From positions 1-18,981 of the forward strand of contig DEQI01000387.1 in the NCBI GenBank assembly GCA_002360295.1: a stretch of DNA of 18,981 nt, read 5' to 3'. This document shows positions 1 to 7,297 of this stretch, in pieces. A program made the position numbers and the translations under genes. Within the stretch, counting starts at the first letter, position 1. Every line of letters begins with the position of its first letter. A model generated the notes under the pieces. It did not search any database. It saw nothing but the letters and a program-made list of their open reading frames with translations, and had not been told where the DNA came from. This DNA is from Planococcaceae bacterium UBA3370. GTDB taxonomy: Bacteria; Bacillota; Bacilli; Bacillales_A; Planococcaceae.

Positions 1-38
1 TGTTCTATTAAATAGATAGTAAGTTCTTTTAATTGCAT
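1..38 (-). CDS. N-terminus of a truncated gene, possibly yppE-like (DUF1798)
   Basis: An ATG at 38 opens a frame that stays open for twelve codons to the window edge and starts MQLKELTIYLIE. An AGAGGTG ribosome binding site lies just upstream. In Bacillus subtilis small ypp genes lie beside recU, and a DUF1798 (YppE) protein would suit this helical start, but twelve residues cannot establish identity. The sequence shows only a plausible start with a ribosome binding site. Confidence 0.4.
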   Translation of the reverse strand, partial: MQLKELTIYLIE

Positions 39-88
39 CGTACACCTCTAAGTTTTCATTACTCTCTTTAGTGTACCAAATCTTTTCG

Positions 89-280
89 TTAATCACTACT
101 CACGGGCGAACATGCATTCTTTACTTGTTTCTTTTTTTCTGCTAAGCTTACTTTCTGAAATACCTTAGATATATCTTTACTGAATTGAAGAGACATTTCT
201 AATCGCTGTTGTTCAAATACCATGTCTAATAGTTGCTCAGTTTGTTCAATATGGGAAATAAGTGCTTTGAATCTACACAT
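89..280 (-). CDS. Small hypothetical protein (63 aa), divergent from recU
   Basis: I do not recognise this gene. The ATG at 280 is preferred over those at 286 and 301 because an excellent AAAAGGAGG ribosome binding site (288-296) lies 7 nt upstream of it; the 286 ATG almost touches that site and the 301 ATG precedes it. The 63-residue product is hydrophilic. It has a probable amphipathic helix over residues 8-38, rich in Glu, Gln and Leu (ISHIEQTEQLLDMVFEQQ), followed by a Lys-rich stretch (SLAEKKKQVKNAC) and a short polar tail. There is no signal peptide or membrane segment and only two cysteines (residues 2 and 57). It is transcribed away from recU, in the place where Bacillus carries small ypp genes of unknown function. 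The strong ribosome binding site is the main reason to believe it is translated. Confidence 0.55.
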   Translation of the reverse strand: MCRFKALISHIEQTEQLLDMVFEQQRLEMSLQFSKDISKVFQKVSLAEKKKQVKNACSPVSSD

Positions 281-300
281 GTTCATTCCTCCTTTTCTCA

Positions 301-430
301 AACTATTCTAAGTGACAAATCTAAACTCCTTGTCAAACGCAAAACTAGACATGATATGATAAAACAACAAAAAATTTGCATACTAATTATGCTAAACTAA
401 TAATGAAGTGCATGTGAAAGGATGATCCTG
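301..430. promoter_or_regulatory. Divergent promoter region between the small gene and recU
   Basis: About 150 bp separate two divergent starts. On the minus strand a perfect TTGACA (331-336) precedes TAGAAT (305-310), but the 20-bp spacing is long. On the plus strand TTGTCA (330-335) precedes TATGAT (355-360) at 19 bp, and TTGCAT precedes AATAAT at 17 bp closer to recU. None is a textbook promoter, so the region probably drives both genes but the exact elements are uncertain. Confidence 0.3.
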
Positions 431-1045
431 ATGATTCGTTATCCAAATGGCAAAATCTATGCACCGGTTCAGAAGGAGAAAACAACCAAGTCTACTCAAC
501 GAAAAAAAGATCTATCATTTAGTAATCGAGGTAAAACACTTGAAGACGAACTAAATGAAACAAATAATTATTATTTACAACGAAACATAGCCAATATTCA
601 TAAGAAACCTGTACCGATCCAAATCGTCAAAGTAGAATATCCGTCAAGAAGTGCTGCTGTTATCCGTGAAGCCTATTTTAGAACTCCTTCTACGACAGAT
701 TATAATGGTGTATGGAACGGGTATTATTTAGACTTTGAGGCGAAGGAAACAGAAAATAAAACATCCTTCCCTTTAAAAAATATTCATGCCCACCAAATAG
801 AGCATATGAAAGCCGTTATGCTACAAAAAGGCATTGCATTTTTCATTATTCGGTTTTCCGCACTTGACCGTTATTTCATTACACCATTGACGGTCATAGA
901 AGAAGCGTGGAAAACAATGGAGTCAGGCGGTAGAAAATCCATTCCACTACAAGTACTCGAATCTCAAGCTATAGAGATACCATTAGGCTACCAACCACGC
1001 ATTGACTACTTACAAGCGGTAAAAAAGTTTATTGCAAACCTTTAG
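431..1045 (+). CDS. recU: Holliday junction resolvase RecU
   Basis: RecU cleaves four-way DNA junctions during recombinational repair and chromosome segregation in Firmicutes, working with RuvAB and modulating RecA. The protein is 204 aa, matching the usual 200-206. The N-terminus (MIRYPNGK), the SNRGKTLEDELNETN block (residues 31-45), IHKKP and RSAAVIREAYF all match the Bacillus protein. The nuclease core is visible: D90 in STTDYNG, then D101, E103 and K105 in DFEAKET, the metal-binding PD-(D/E)XK-type residues. I chose ATG 431 because AAAGG (417-421) lies 9 nt upstream and Bacillus RecU starts MIRYPNG; the in-frame ATG at 422 directly abuts that ribosome binding site. It is followed after 22 bp by ponA, the conserved recU-ponA operon. 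Confidence 0.96.
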   Translation: MIRYPNGKIYAPVQKEKTTKSTQRKKDLSFSNRGKTLEDELNETNNYYLQRNIANIHKKPVPIQIVKVEYPSRSAAVIREAYFRTPSTTDYNGVWNGYYLDFEAKETENKTSFPLKNIHAHQIEHMKAVMLQKGIAFFIIRFSALDRYFITPLTVIEEAWKTMESGGRKSIPLQVLESQAIEIPLGYQPRIDYLQAVKKFIANL

Positions 1046-1067
1046 TATTAAAGTGAGGAGATTTAAC

Positions 1068-3710
1068 GTGACAGAACAAAAACGGACACGAGAAGATATA
1101 AAAAAACAACGTGCACAACAAAAGAAAAAACAAAAAAAAACAACGAAACAATGGATTAAACGTATAGCTATGACGATTGTCTTCATTGGTATTCTTGGTT
1201 TCCTAGGCGGTGCTGGTTTATTTGCCTACTACGTAAGTAAAGCACCCGAGCTAAATGAGGAGCTTTTAAAAGACCCAGTATCCGCTGAATTCTATGATAT
1301 GAACGGAGAAATATTTGCAACTATTGGAGCAGAAAATCGAAAGTATGTTAAATATGAAGATATTCCGCAGCAAATGATTGATGCGATTATTGCTACGGAA
1401 GATTCTCGCTTCTTTGAGCATTTCGGTATTGACTTATGGCGTCTTGGTGGCGCTGTCATTGCAAACTTCAAGAATGGCTTTGGTTCACAGGGTGCAAGTA
1501 CCATTACCCAACAAGTAATCAAAAACTCATTCTTTACAAACGAGAAAAAATTAGAGCGTAAAGCACAAGAAGCTTGGCTCGCTATTCAATTAGAACGTAA
1601 ATACTCTAAAGAAGAAATTTTTGAAATGTACTTCAACAAAGTGTTAATGTCTGGATCTATATATGGTTTCGGTACAGCAGCAGAGTATTTTTACGGTAAA
1701 TCACTAGACGAATTATCATTAGAGCAAATGGCAGTACTGGCTGGTATGCCACAAAGTCCAAACAATTATAACCCATTTAAATATCCTGATCGCGCTGAAA
1801 AACGTCGCAATATTGTACTAAGTTTAATGGTTCAGCATGGCAAAATTACACAAGAACAAGCTGATGAAGCAAAAGCCATTTCTGTAGCAGACAGCGTACT
1901 GCCTGAAGCAGAGCGACAATCATCACGCCTGACAAAATACCCTGCTTATTTAGATGTAGTTTTAGCTGAGCTTGAAGAAAATGGTGACAGTGAAGCATTA
2001 GCAGATGGAATCAAAGTGTATACAACACTTGATCCAAATGCACAATCAATTGTTGAATCAGTGATGAACAATGATGCGAACTTCCCAACTGATACGATTC
2101 AATCAGGGGTCGCAGTTATTGATACGAAAACAGGTGAAATTAAAGCGATTGGCGGCGGTCGTGATTATGGTGTAGAACGTGGCTATAACTACGCCGAAAT
2201 GGAAACACGAGCACCAGGTTCTACTATGAAGCCATTACTCGATTATGGTCCAGCGATTGAAAACTTAAAATGGTCAACTGCTGAAACACTAGTTGATGAA
2301 AAAATAACTTATACAGGTACAGACCAAGTTGTTAGAAACTGGGATAATCAATATTTAGGTGCAATGACAGCACGTAAAGCCCTATATACATCTCGTAACA
2401 CTCCTGCAATTAAAACATTTAGAGCTGTCGGTGCAGACAAAGCACAGGCATTTGTGTCAGGTTTAGGAATAGATGTAGATTATGTTGTAGAATCAGACGC
2501 TATTGGTGGTGGACGTATTAATATTTCACCAATTCAAATGGCCGCAGCTTATGCAGCATTCGGGAATGACGGTGTATATAATGCACCACATGCTATTACA
2601 AAAATCGTTTATCGCGACGGAAAATCATCTAAAACATATCAACCAGAACACAATGTGGCTATGAGTGACTATACAGCTTATATGGTAACGGATATGCTAC
2701 GTGATGTTCTAAATAAATCAGATGGTTCTGGTACATCTGCAAAAATTTCTGGTGTTGATATCGCAGGTAAAACAGGTACAACAAACTTTTCAAGTGAGGC
2801 ATTTGATAAATATAATTTACCAAGCACTGCTGTTCCAGACTCATGGTTTAGTGGCTATACGACGGACTACTCTATTGCTATTTGGAGCGGCTATGACAAA
2901 CTACCAGAAGCGATTACAACATGGGATGAACGACGCTTACCACAAACATTATTTAAGTCAATTATGTCTCAATTAGTGTCAGATAACTATCCAGCTCGCT
3001 TCTCTCAACCAAGCTCAGTTGTTTCCGCAACTGTCGAAGTCGGAACAAATCCGCTTAAATTAGCAAGTGAAAACACACCGGATGATATGAAGGTAACAGA
3101 GCTATTCGTTAAAGGAACAGAGCCAACTGAAGTTTCTGATGCATACGAGCAATTAGAACTAGAGGTCCCAACTAATGTAAAGGCAACTTATAATGATGTA
3201 GGGATCGATTTAACTTGGGAACATACTGCACCTGGCGAATCAGAGGATGATTTTGATCCAGAGGCTGTCGATATTACGTTTGAGGTTTCGATGTCGATTG
3301 ATAATGGTGAGCCAACAGTTGTTGGGACAACAAAAGATAAAAAATTATCCATCCCTTCCATTGAACCAGGACATACTTATACATTCACTGTAGTAGCAAC
3401 AGCGAAAGATGTACGTAGTGCGCCAGGTTCCGCTTATATCGTTATCGATGCAATTCAAGAAGAGCCAGATAACGATTGGGGAAATTCTGAAGACTGGGGA
3501 ACTGAAGAGCCAAACACTCCAACTGAACCAAATAATCCAGGATGGGATAACAATAACGGCAACGGGCAAGGTCCAGACAATAATAATGGCAACGGACAAG
3601 GACAAGGAAATGGAAATGATAACTGGCAAGGTCAACCTCCAACAAATCCAACCGAGCCAACCGAGCCAACTGAACCAAGTGATGGCGAAGAAGAAACCAA
3701 TAATGAATAA
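1068..3710 (+). CDS. ponA: Class A penicillin-binding protein 1 (bifunctional transglycosylase/transpeptidase)
   Basis: This enzyme polymerises lipid II into glycan strands and cross-links the stem peptides at the outer face of the membrane. The 880-aa product starts at a GTG with GAGGAG upstream; a TTG at 1032 inside the recU tail has no such site. A basic Lys/Gln-rich cytoplasmic tail (1-30) precedes one membrane anchor (about 31-55). The GT51 domain carries catalytic E111 in ATEDSRFFEHFG, then GASTITQQ and YFNKVLMSGSIYGF. The transpeptidase domain has S385-T-M-K388 (nucleophile motif), S442-R-N444 and K568-T-G. Residues about 701-795 look like a fibronectin type III domain. The last 85 residues are low-complexity (Asn/Gly/Gln, then PTE repeats, acidic end), similar to the disordered tail of Bacillus PonA. 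It is co-transcribed with recU and ends at a strong terminator. Confidence 0.96.
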   Translation: MTEQKRTREDIKKQRAQQKKKQKKTTKQWIKRIAMTIVFIGILGFLGGAGLFAYYVSKAPELNEELLKDPVSAEFYDMNGEIFATIGAENRKYVKYEDIPQQMIDAIIATEDSRFFEHFGIDLWRLGGAVIANFKNGFGSQGASTITQQVIKNSFFTNEKKLERKAQEAWLAIQLERKYSKEEIFEMYFNKVLMSGSIYGFGTAAEYFYGKSLDELSLEQMAVLAGMPQSPNNYNPFKYPDRAEKRRNIVLSLMVQHGKITQEQADEAKAISVADSVLPEAERQSSRLTKYPAYLDVVLAELEENGDSEALADGIKVYTTLDPNAQSIVESVMNNDANFPTDTIQSGVAVIDTKTGEIKAIGGGRDYGVERGYNYAEMETRAPGSTMKPLLDYGPAIENLKWSTAETLVDEKITYTGTDQVVRNWDNQYLGAMTARKALYTSRNTPAIKTFRAVGADKAQAFVSGLGIDVDYVVESDAIGGGRINISPIQMAAAYAAFGNDGVYNAPHAITKIVYRDGKSSKTYQPEHNVAMSDYTAYMVTDMLRDVLNKSDGSGTSAKISGVDIAGKTGTTNFSSEAFDKYNLPSTAVPDSWFSGYTTDYSIAIWSGYDKLPEAITTWDERRLPQTLFKSIMSQLVSDNYPARFSQPSSVVSATVEVGTNPLKLASENTPDDMKVTELFVKGTEPTEVSDAYEQLELEVPTNVKATYNDVGIDLTWEHTAPGESEDDFDPEAVDITFEVSMSIDNGEPTVVGTTKDKKLSIPSIEPGHTYTFTVVATAKDVRSAPGSAYIVIDAIQEEPDNDWGNSEDWGTEEPNTPTEPNNPGWDNNNGNGQGPDNNNGNGQGQGNGNDNWQGQPPTNPTEPTEPTEPSDGEEETNNE
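3546..3680 (+). repeat. Low-complexity repeats encoding the PonA C-terminal tail
   Basis: Two related blocks encode N-N-N-G-N-G-Q-G (around 3546-3615). They are followed by three 9-bp units at 3648-3656, 3657-3665 and 3666-3674 (CCAACCGAG twice, then CCAACTGAA) encoding P-T-E three times. Such units can expand or contract in frame, so tail length probably varies between strains. Confidence 0.75.
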
Positions 3711-3713
3711 TGT

Positions 3714-3746
3714 AAAATCCAGTAGCTTTTAGCTACTGGATTTTTT
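3714..3746 (+). terminator. Rho-independent terminator of recU-ponA
   Basis: A 13-bp perfect stem (3714-3726 paired with 3732-3744, core CCAGTAGC/GCTACTGG) with a 5-nt loop starts four bases after the ponA stop and runs into six T residues (3741-3746). The flanking A run on the other strand could make it work in both directions. Confidence 0.9.
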
Positions 3747-3770
3747 GATACTTGTGTGTGAAAATTACCG

Positions 3771-3854
3771 CTATGGGCGAATTTTGTATCGCCACGAGCG
3801 AATTGTATGTCCCCATGAGCGATTTCTGCACTCCCACGAGCGAAAATCAATTTA
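3771..3854. repeat. Four tandem 21-bp repeats in the ponA/nanM intergenic region
   Basis: The core G(G/A)GCGA recurs at 3775, 3796, 3817 and 3838, exactly 21 bp apart each time. The unit begins C-Y-A-Y-G-A-G-C-G-A and ends in a looser AT-rich half; copies 1 and 3 have ATG where copies 2 and 4 have ACG, so the copies alternate. Because 21 bp is seven codons, one minus-strand frame reads alternating FARG / AHG heptads, but I found no convincing start or ribosome binding site for a gene. The rest of 3747-3990 shows no gene. Confidence 0.8.
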
Positions 3855-3982
3855 CTACTTGCTAAATTCCTTTTCAATACTAAACAGCCTTCTCTAAGCA
3901 GTAACTTCCAATTATTGTAACGCCATCCGATAGAAATCAGAAACATATCTTCATTTTTTCAACTTTTTGCATAAGCTGAATC

Positions 3983-4026
3983 AAAAAAAAGATTACACCA
4001 TTTACAACTATAAACGGTGTAATCTT
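3983..4026 (-). terminator. Rho-independent terminator of nanM
   Basis: GATTACACC (3991-3999) pairs with GGTGTAATC (4016-4024), extended inside by TTTA/TAAA after one mismatch. Read on the minus strand, the stem lies a few bases after the nanM stop and is followed by eight T residues (the A run at 3983-3990). It faces the ponA terminator, as expected for convergent operons. Confidence 0.88.
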
Positions 4027-4032
4027 ATGTGT

Positions 4033-5184
4033 TTATTTATTCATTAATGTGCCTGAATAAATGGCATTAGTTCTAACTCCGGGCTTGATTTCCCCATTAA
4101 TGGAATAAATCGTTTTCCCCATTAACACTAAGCCTTCTCCACAAGGCGCATCAAACGGTATCTTTCCTATAGTTCTCCAAGTATCATTTTTGGCATTATA
4201 AATTAAAATTTCTTTATTCCAGTTAAATTCATATGGATCTGCTGTAAAGTAACTTGCTCTAAATGCCGCTAACTCGTCTCCTTGTAAAGAGCCTAAGTTC
4301 TTAACTGCATTGTCATATATTTCTTTATTAAAGCCTCCTATTACTAGCATTTCGTTATTATTTAATTTTACTGAGTTTGCCCCTAATAAAGAAATTTCCT
4401 TATTACCTAGTTTTACTGAAGAAACTTTTGACCACTTATTTGCTTTAATATCATATTTATAACCATCTGTATAGGCAACGGAGCCACCACCACTAAACAC
4501 ATATAGACTGCCATTTAACATTTGCGCTACACTTTGATTTCTAACAGTTTCTCCTGGAATAGATGCCAGTTCTTTTGTTTTTAAAGTTTTTAAATCATAC
4601 TCATACAATTTATTACTTTCTTTTCCGTTTTGCTTCCCAAGTCCAATATACAATTTCCCATCTTGTTCAACTGCAATACCATCACTAATAGTGAATGGTA
4701 AATCACCTATTTTTTTCACTTTCAATTTTTCATTTTTATCAACAGTTAACAAAATAATATCGTCTGCGTAGTCTTTCTCAGGACTTCCGCCAATATAATA
4801 AACCCCTTCTTTTGTCGTAACAGAAGAGCCATAACCTATTTCATACTCAAGATTCGTATGTTGTACCATCGTTAATTTGTTCTTGTCATTTTTTAAAACA
4901 TATATATCTGAATATTGTTTTTTGGTCCCTCCGTTTAACACCGTTTCATATGGGAAGTTTGCCCCCCCTCCAACGATTACATAATCTTTATATGAACCTG
5001 ATAATACTCCTGCTGTTCCAATATTCTTTTCAAATCCCTTTTGTGCTTCTAGCTCTCCTGCATGTTCCCATACTATTTTCCCCACTGTATTCTCACCCTC
5101 TGATGCGCTTGCTTTCCCTGCGATATTCCCGCTCAAAACCAACATTGATGCAACTGCTGCTACCCAAAACTTTCTCACTCTCAC
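4033..5184 (-). CDS. nanM: Secreted, circularly permuted sialic acid mutarotase (NanM-type kelch protein)
   Basis: NanM speeds conversion between the alpha and beta anomers of N-acetylneuraminate outside the cytoplasmic membrane. This 383-aa protein has a cleavable signal peptide (MRVRK, hydrophobic 6-23, A25-S-A27 cleavage motif) and no lipobox, so it is probably released or held in the wall. The remainder is a six-bladed kelch-type propeller with repeated GG and xxYV/xxYI strands. Residues 363-372 (NGEIKPGVRT) match the E. coli motif NGEAKPGLRT, which holds the catalytic Glu209 and Arg215 as I recall them; here E365 and R371. Residues 66-155 resemble the C-terminal part of E. coli NanM and residues 161 onward resemble its N-terminal part, so the blades are permuted with a joint near 160. 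The start is GTG at 5184 with AAGGGGAG 5 nt upstream; GTG 5178 is possible. It lies downstream of the nan operon. Confidence 0.88.
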   Translation of the reverse strand: MRVRKFWVAAVASMLVLSGNIAGKASASEGENTVGKIVWEHAGELEAQKGFEKNIGTAGVLSGSYKDYVIVGGGANFPYETVLNGGTKKQYSDIYVLKNDKNKLTMVQHTNLEYEIGYGSSVTTKEGVYYIGGSPEKDYADDIILLTVDKNEKLKVKKIGDLPFTISDGIAVEQDGKLYIGLGKQNGKESNKLYEYDLKTLKTKELASIPGETVRNQSVAQMLNGSLYVFSGGGSVAYTDGYKYDIKANKWSKVSSVKLGNKEISLLGANSVKLNNNEMLVIGGFNKEIYDNAVKNLGSLQGDELAAFRASYFTADPYEFNWNKEILIYNAKNDTWRTIGKIPFDAPCGEGLVLMGKTIYSINGEIKPGVRTNAIYSGTLMNK

Positions 5185-5485
5185 ACACTCTCCCCTTCGT
5201 TTTATATAAATAAAAATACTTTAACCAATGACTTAGTCTGGAAGTATTTTATTTAACGTGTTTCACAATAACCTTAACTATTTTTCATCCACCTCAAAAA
5301 CTACACTATAGTAAATTTTCAGATAAATTACACTAAAAAAATTTCACGCTTGTATCATTAGCGTCGCAACCCGCGTCAATAGACTTCGAACTAAATGTCT
5401 ACTCTCATCGTTATCAATTCAATACCTATATAAAATGCTGAAGGGGCTTGTAATAAGCTGTAACTAAAAATACCCCTCTTGCATT
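5185..5485. other. 301-bp intergenic region between rpiR and nanM
   Basis: No gene is seen on either strand. It holds an AT-rich inverted repeat near nanM (5213-5221 AAAATACTT with 5242-5250 AAGTATTTT, 20-nt loop) that would lie in the nanM leader. A weak promoter candidate, TTGACG with GATACA 17 bp downstream on the minus strand, is also present, as is a hairpin directly after rpiR (listed separately). No good cre site is seen. The length suggests that nanM can be transcribed on its own, but no convincing promoter could be fixed. Confidence 0.4.
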
Positions 5486-5487
5486 TT
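5432..5487 (-). terminator. Possible weak terminator or hairpin after rpiR
   Basis: On the minus strand, AAAATGC and AGGGG just after the rpiR stop pair with CCCCT and GCATTTT (plus-strand arms 5432-5438 with 5481-5487, and 5442-5446 with 5473-5477). The two helices are separated by a 3-nt internal mismatch, the loop is long (26 nt), and only a short TTTT follows. It may terminate the operon partly, leaving some read-through into nanM. Confidence 0.35.
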
Positions 5488-6340
5488 ACAACATCTTTTC
5501 CACAATTGATTTCGCCGTTAATTCTTTGTTGTGAAGAGCTTCCTTATTCGTTCTTTTGAAATATTCAAAGTACAGTAAATCTAATAAATAAAGCTGTGAG
5601 ATCTTTGCAGATAAACTGCCACCTTGAAGCGGGCCTTCATTGGCACCACATAACAACGTAATATCGGAAAAACTCGTTAAAGGAGATTTAGCAAATCTAG
5701 TAATTGAAATGATCTTTGCTCCTCTTTCTTTTGCTATTTTTGCCACTTCAATCGTATCTTTTGTTGAGCCAGAATAGGAGATTAGTATGGCTACATCTTT
5801 CTCTGTCATTAAAGCAGCAGACATAACTTGAAGATGCGAGTCTAAAGAACACTCCGTTTTATTGGTAATCCTCATAAACTTATTTTTGGCTTCCATTGCT
5901 GTCATTAAGGAAGAGCCTACCCCAAAAAAATGAATTCTTTCCGCTTGTACCATACTTTCTACCGCATTAGCAATATCATTTTCTGTAATTAAGTTATAGG
6001 TTTCTGTCAGTGCATTGACATTTGAAGTTAAAGCTTTGGTCGCTAGTTCTCCTATTGTATCCTGCATGGTAATTCTGCTGGACAGCTGTGGGGGTTCGTT
6101 ATCAAGAGAAATGCTATGAGCTAAAACAATTTTAAACTCTTGATAGCCTTTAAGGTCCATTGTTTTGCAAAATCTAAAAACACTTGATTCACCTACGTTA
6201 CACGCATCAGCTAAATCGGTTATCGACATGTACATGACATCCTTAATATTTTCAAGGATATAATCCGCTACTTTTTTTTCAGTATTCGTAAACGAATTGT
6301 ACCTTGAATGGATGAGTGAAAATATATCTTGGTTTGCCAT
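5486..6340 (-). CDS. MurR/RpiR-family transcriptional regulator, probable sialic acid regulator
   Basis: Regulators of this family bind DNA through an N-terminal winged helix and sense a sugar phosphate with a C-terminal SIS domain. The 284-aa protein shows both. Residues 1-77 hold the HTH_6 domain (SRYNSFTNTEKKVADYILEN, then MSITDLADACNVGESSVFRF with the recognition helix near 49-60). Residues about 130-255 form the SIS domain, with FFGVGSS (138-144) and SYSGSTKDT (188-196), the phosphosugar-binding loops. In Staphylococcus and Vibrio the sialic acid regulator NanR belongs to this family and responds to ManNAc-6-P; the same role here is inferred from position as last gene of the nan operon. 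The start ATG has AAAGGAG 7 nt upstream, overlapping the nanK stop region (13-bp gap), so the two are probably co-expressed. Activator or repressor action cannot be read from the sequence. Confidence 0.88.
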   Translation of the reverse strand: MANQDIFSLIHSRYNSFTNTEKKVADYILENIKDVMYMSITDLADACNVGESSVFRFCKTMDLKGYQEFKIVLAHSISLDNEPPQLSSRITMQDTIGELATKALTSNVNALTETYNLITENDIANAVESMVQAERIHFFGVGSSLMTAMEAKNKFMRITNKTECSLDSHLQVMSAALMTEKDVAILISYSGSTKDTIEVAKIAKERGAKIISITRFAKSPLTSFSDITLLCGANEGPLQGGSLSAKISQLYLLDLLYFEYFKRTNKEALHNKELTAKSIVEKML

Positions 6341-6353
6341 TATAGAACTCCTT

Positions 6354-7250
6354 TTAATTATTTGATCCTACATGTAGTGAGACTGCACCAAGGACTCCCG
6401 CTTTATTGCCAAGAGAAGATTTCATAATTTTCACATTTGAAAAGCTCTCCATCGTTAACGCTAAAACTTTACTTGATAGGCTATTGACAACACTTTCCTG
6501 TTCCATTATTCCTCCACCTAAAATAATAGCTGGTGGGTTAAAAATATGGATTAGGGAGACGAGACCATACGCTACCTCCTCCATCCAATCCTGAAGGACC
6601 GTTACTAAACTTTCATCCCCTTTATTCATTCGATCAAAAATTACTCGACCGTTAATAAAATCAGAATGGATCTCCTTTGCTCTATTTACTAAAGCCGTTG
6701 TAGAAGCGTATGTTTCATAGCAACCTGCTTTCCCACAGTTGCACTTCTTGCCTAAAGGGTGCGTAATAATATGTCCAAATTCAGCGGCTAATCCATTCCA
6801 TCCTATATAAATTTTAGAATCTATTACGATGGCACCACCAATACCTGTGCCATATGTTAAACTAAGAAAATCATTAAACTCCTTTGCAGCTCCAAAATAT
6901 AGTTCTCCTAAAGCAGCTGCATTGACATCATTTTCTACTTTAACAGGCACATGAAATTGATTCTCTACTATCTTTTTTAATTGTGTCCCTGTGTAGTGAG
7001 GAATATTATCATTCGCATAGATAATGGAACCTTCTACACTATTCACCTGTCCGGCAGTGCTGATCCCAATCGCATCGAAGTGCTGATACTCACTTATGAT
7101 CTTTATTAGTTTTTCAACTAAATAGTTTCCACCTTTTTTACTTTCTGTATCGAATTCCTTAAATGTTTCTATATGACCATCTTGATCAGAGATAGCCACC
7201 TTTATAGATGTTCCACCAATATCGGCCGCTAGTATTTTCACATTCGTCAT
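6354..7250 (-). CDS. nanK: ROK-family N-acetylmannosamine kinase
   Basis: The enzyme phosphorylates ManNAc with ATP to give ManNAc-6-P, the second cytoplasmic step of sialic acid use. The 298-aa protein has the ROK/ASKHA fold signatures: phosphate-binding DIGGTS (10-15), [12 protein letters not shown] (105-116) with the likely catalytic base D108, the second phosphate loop TYGTGIGGA (132-140), and the zinc site EFGH plus [10 protein letters not shown] (C170, C172, C177, H160). ROK proteins also include glucokinases and repressors. There is no N-terminal HTH, which excludes the NagC type, and the neighbours nanE and nanA argue for ManNAc. The start is uncertain: ATG 7250 abuts the only ribosome binding site (GAGG at 7251-7254), whereas in-frame GTG 7241 lies 9 nt from it and would give a protein starting [10 protein letters not shown]. 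Confidence 0.88.
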   Translation of the reverse strand: MTNVKILAADIGGTSIKVAISDQDGHIETFKEFDTESKKGGNYLVEKLIKIISEYQHFDAIGISTAGQVNSVEGSIIYANDNIPHYTGTQLKKIVENQFHVPVKVENDVNAAALGELYFGAAKEFNDFLSLTYGTGIGGAIVIDSKIYIGWNGLAAEFGHIITHPLGKKCNCGKAGCYETYASTTALVNRAKEIHSDFINGRVIFDRMNKGDESLVTVLQDWMEEVAYGLVSLIHIFNPPAIILGGGIMEQESVVNSLSSKVLALTMESFSNVKIMKSSLGNKAGVLGAVSLHVGSNN

Positions 7251-7297
7251 CCTCTACAAATAGGCTTAAATTTAGAATAGACATCTTTTAAAAAAAC

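Noticed and set aside
1032..1067. TTG at 1032 as start of ponA
   Set aside because: It lies inside the recU tail without a ribosome binding site; GTG 1068 has GAGGAG upstream and gives the usual basic N-terminus.
2722..2976. Plus-strand 84-codon ORF inside ponA, and the antisense ORFs in ponA
   Set aside because: They overlap well-conserved transpeptidase coding sequence (KTG motif region) in other frames and have no ribosome binding sites.
3771..3854. CRISPR-like array
   Set aside because: The spacing is a direct tandem period with no distinct spacers, units are imperfect, and no cas genes are nearby.
3632..3946. Minus-strand 104-codon ORF covering the 21-bp repeats and running antisense into ponA
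   Set aside because: There is no ribosome binding site before its ATG, it reads through the ponA terminator and ends inside the ponA tail, and its regular heptads are explained by the 21-bp repeat.
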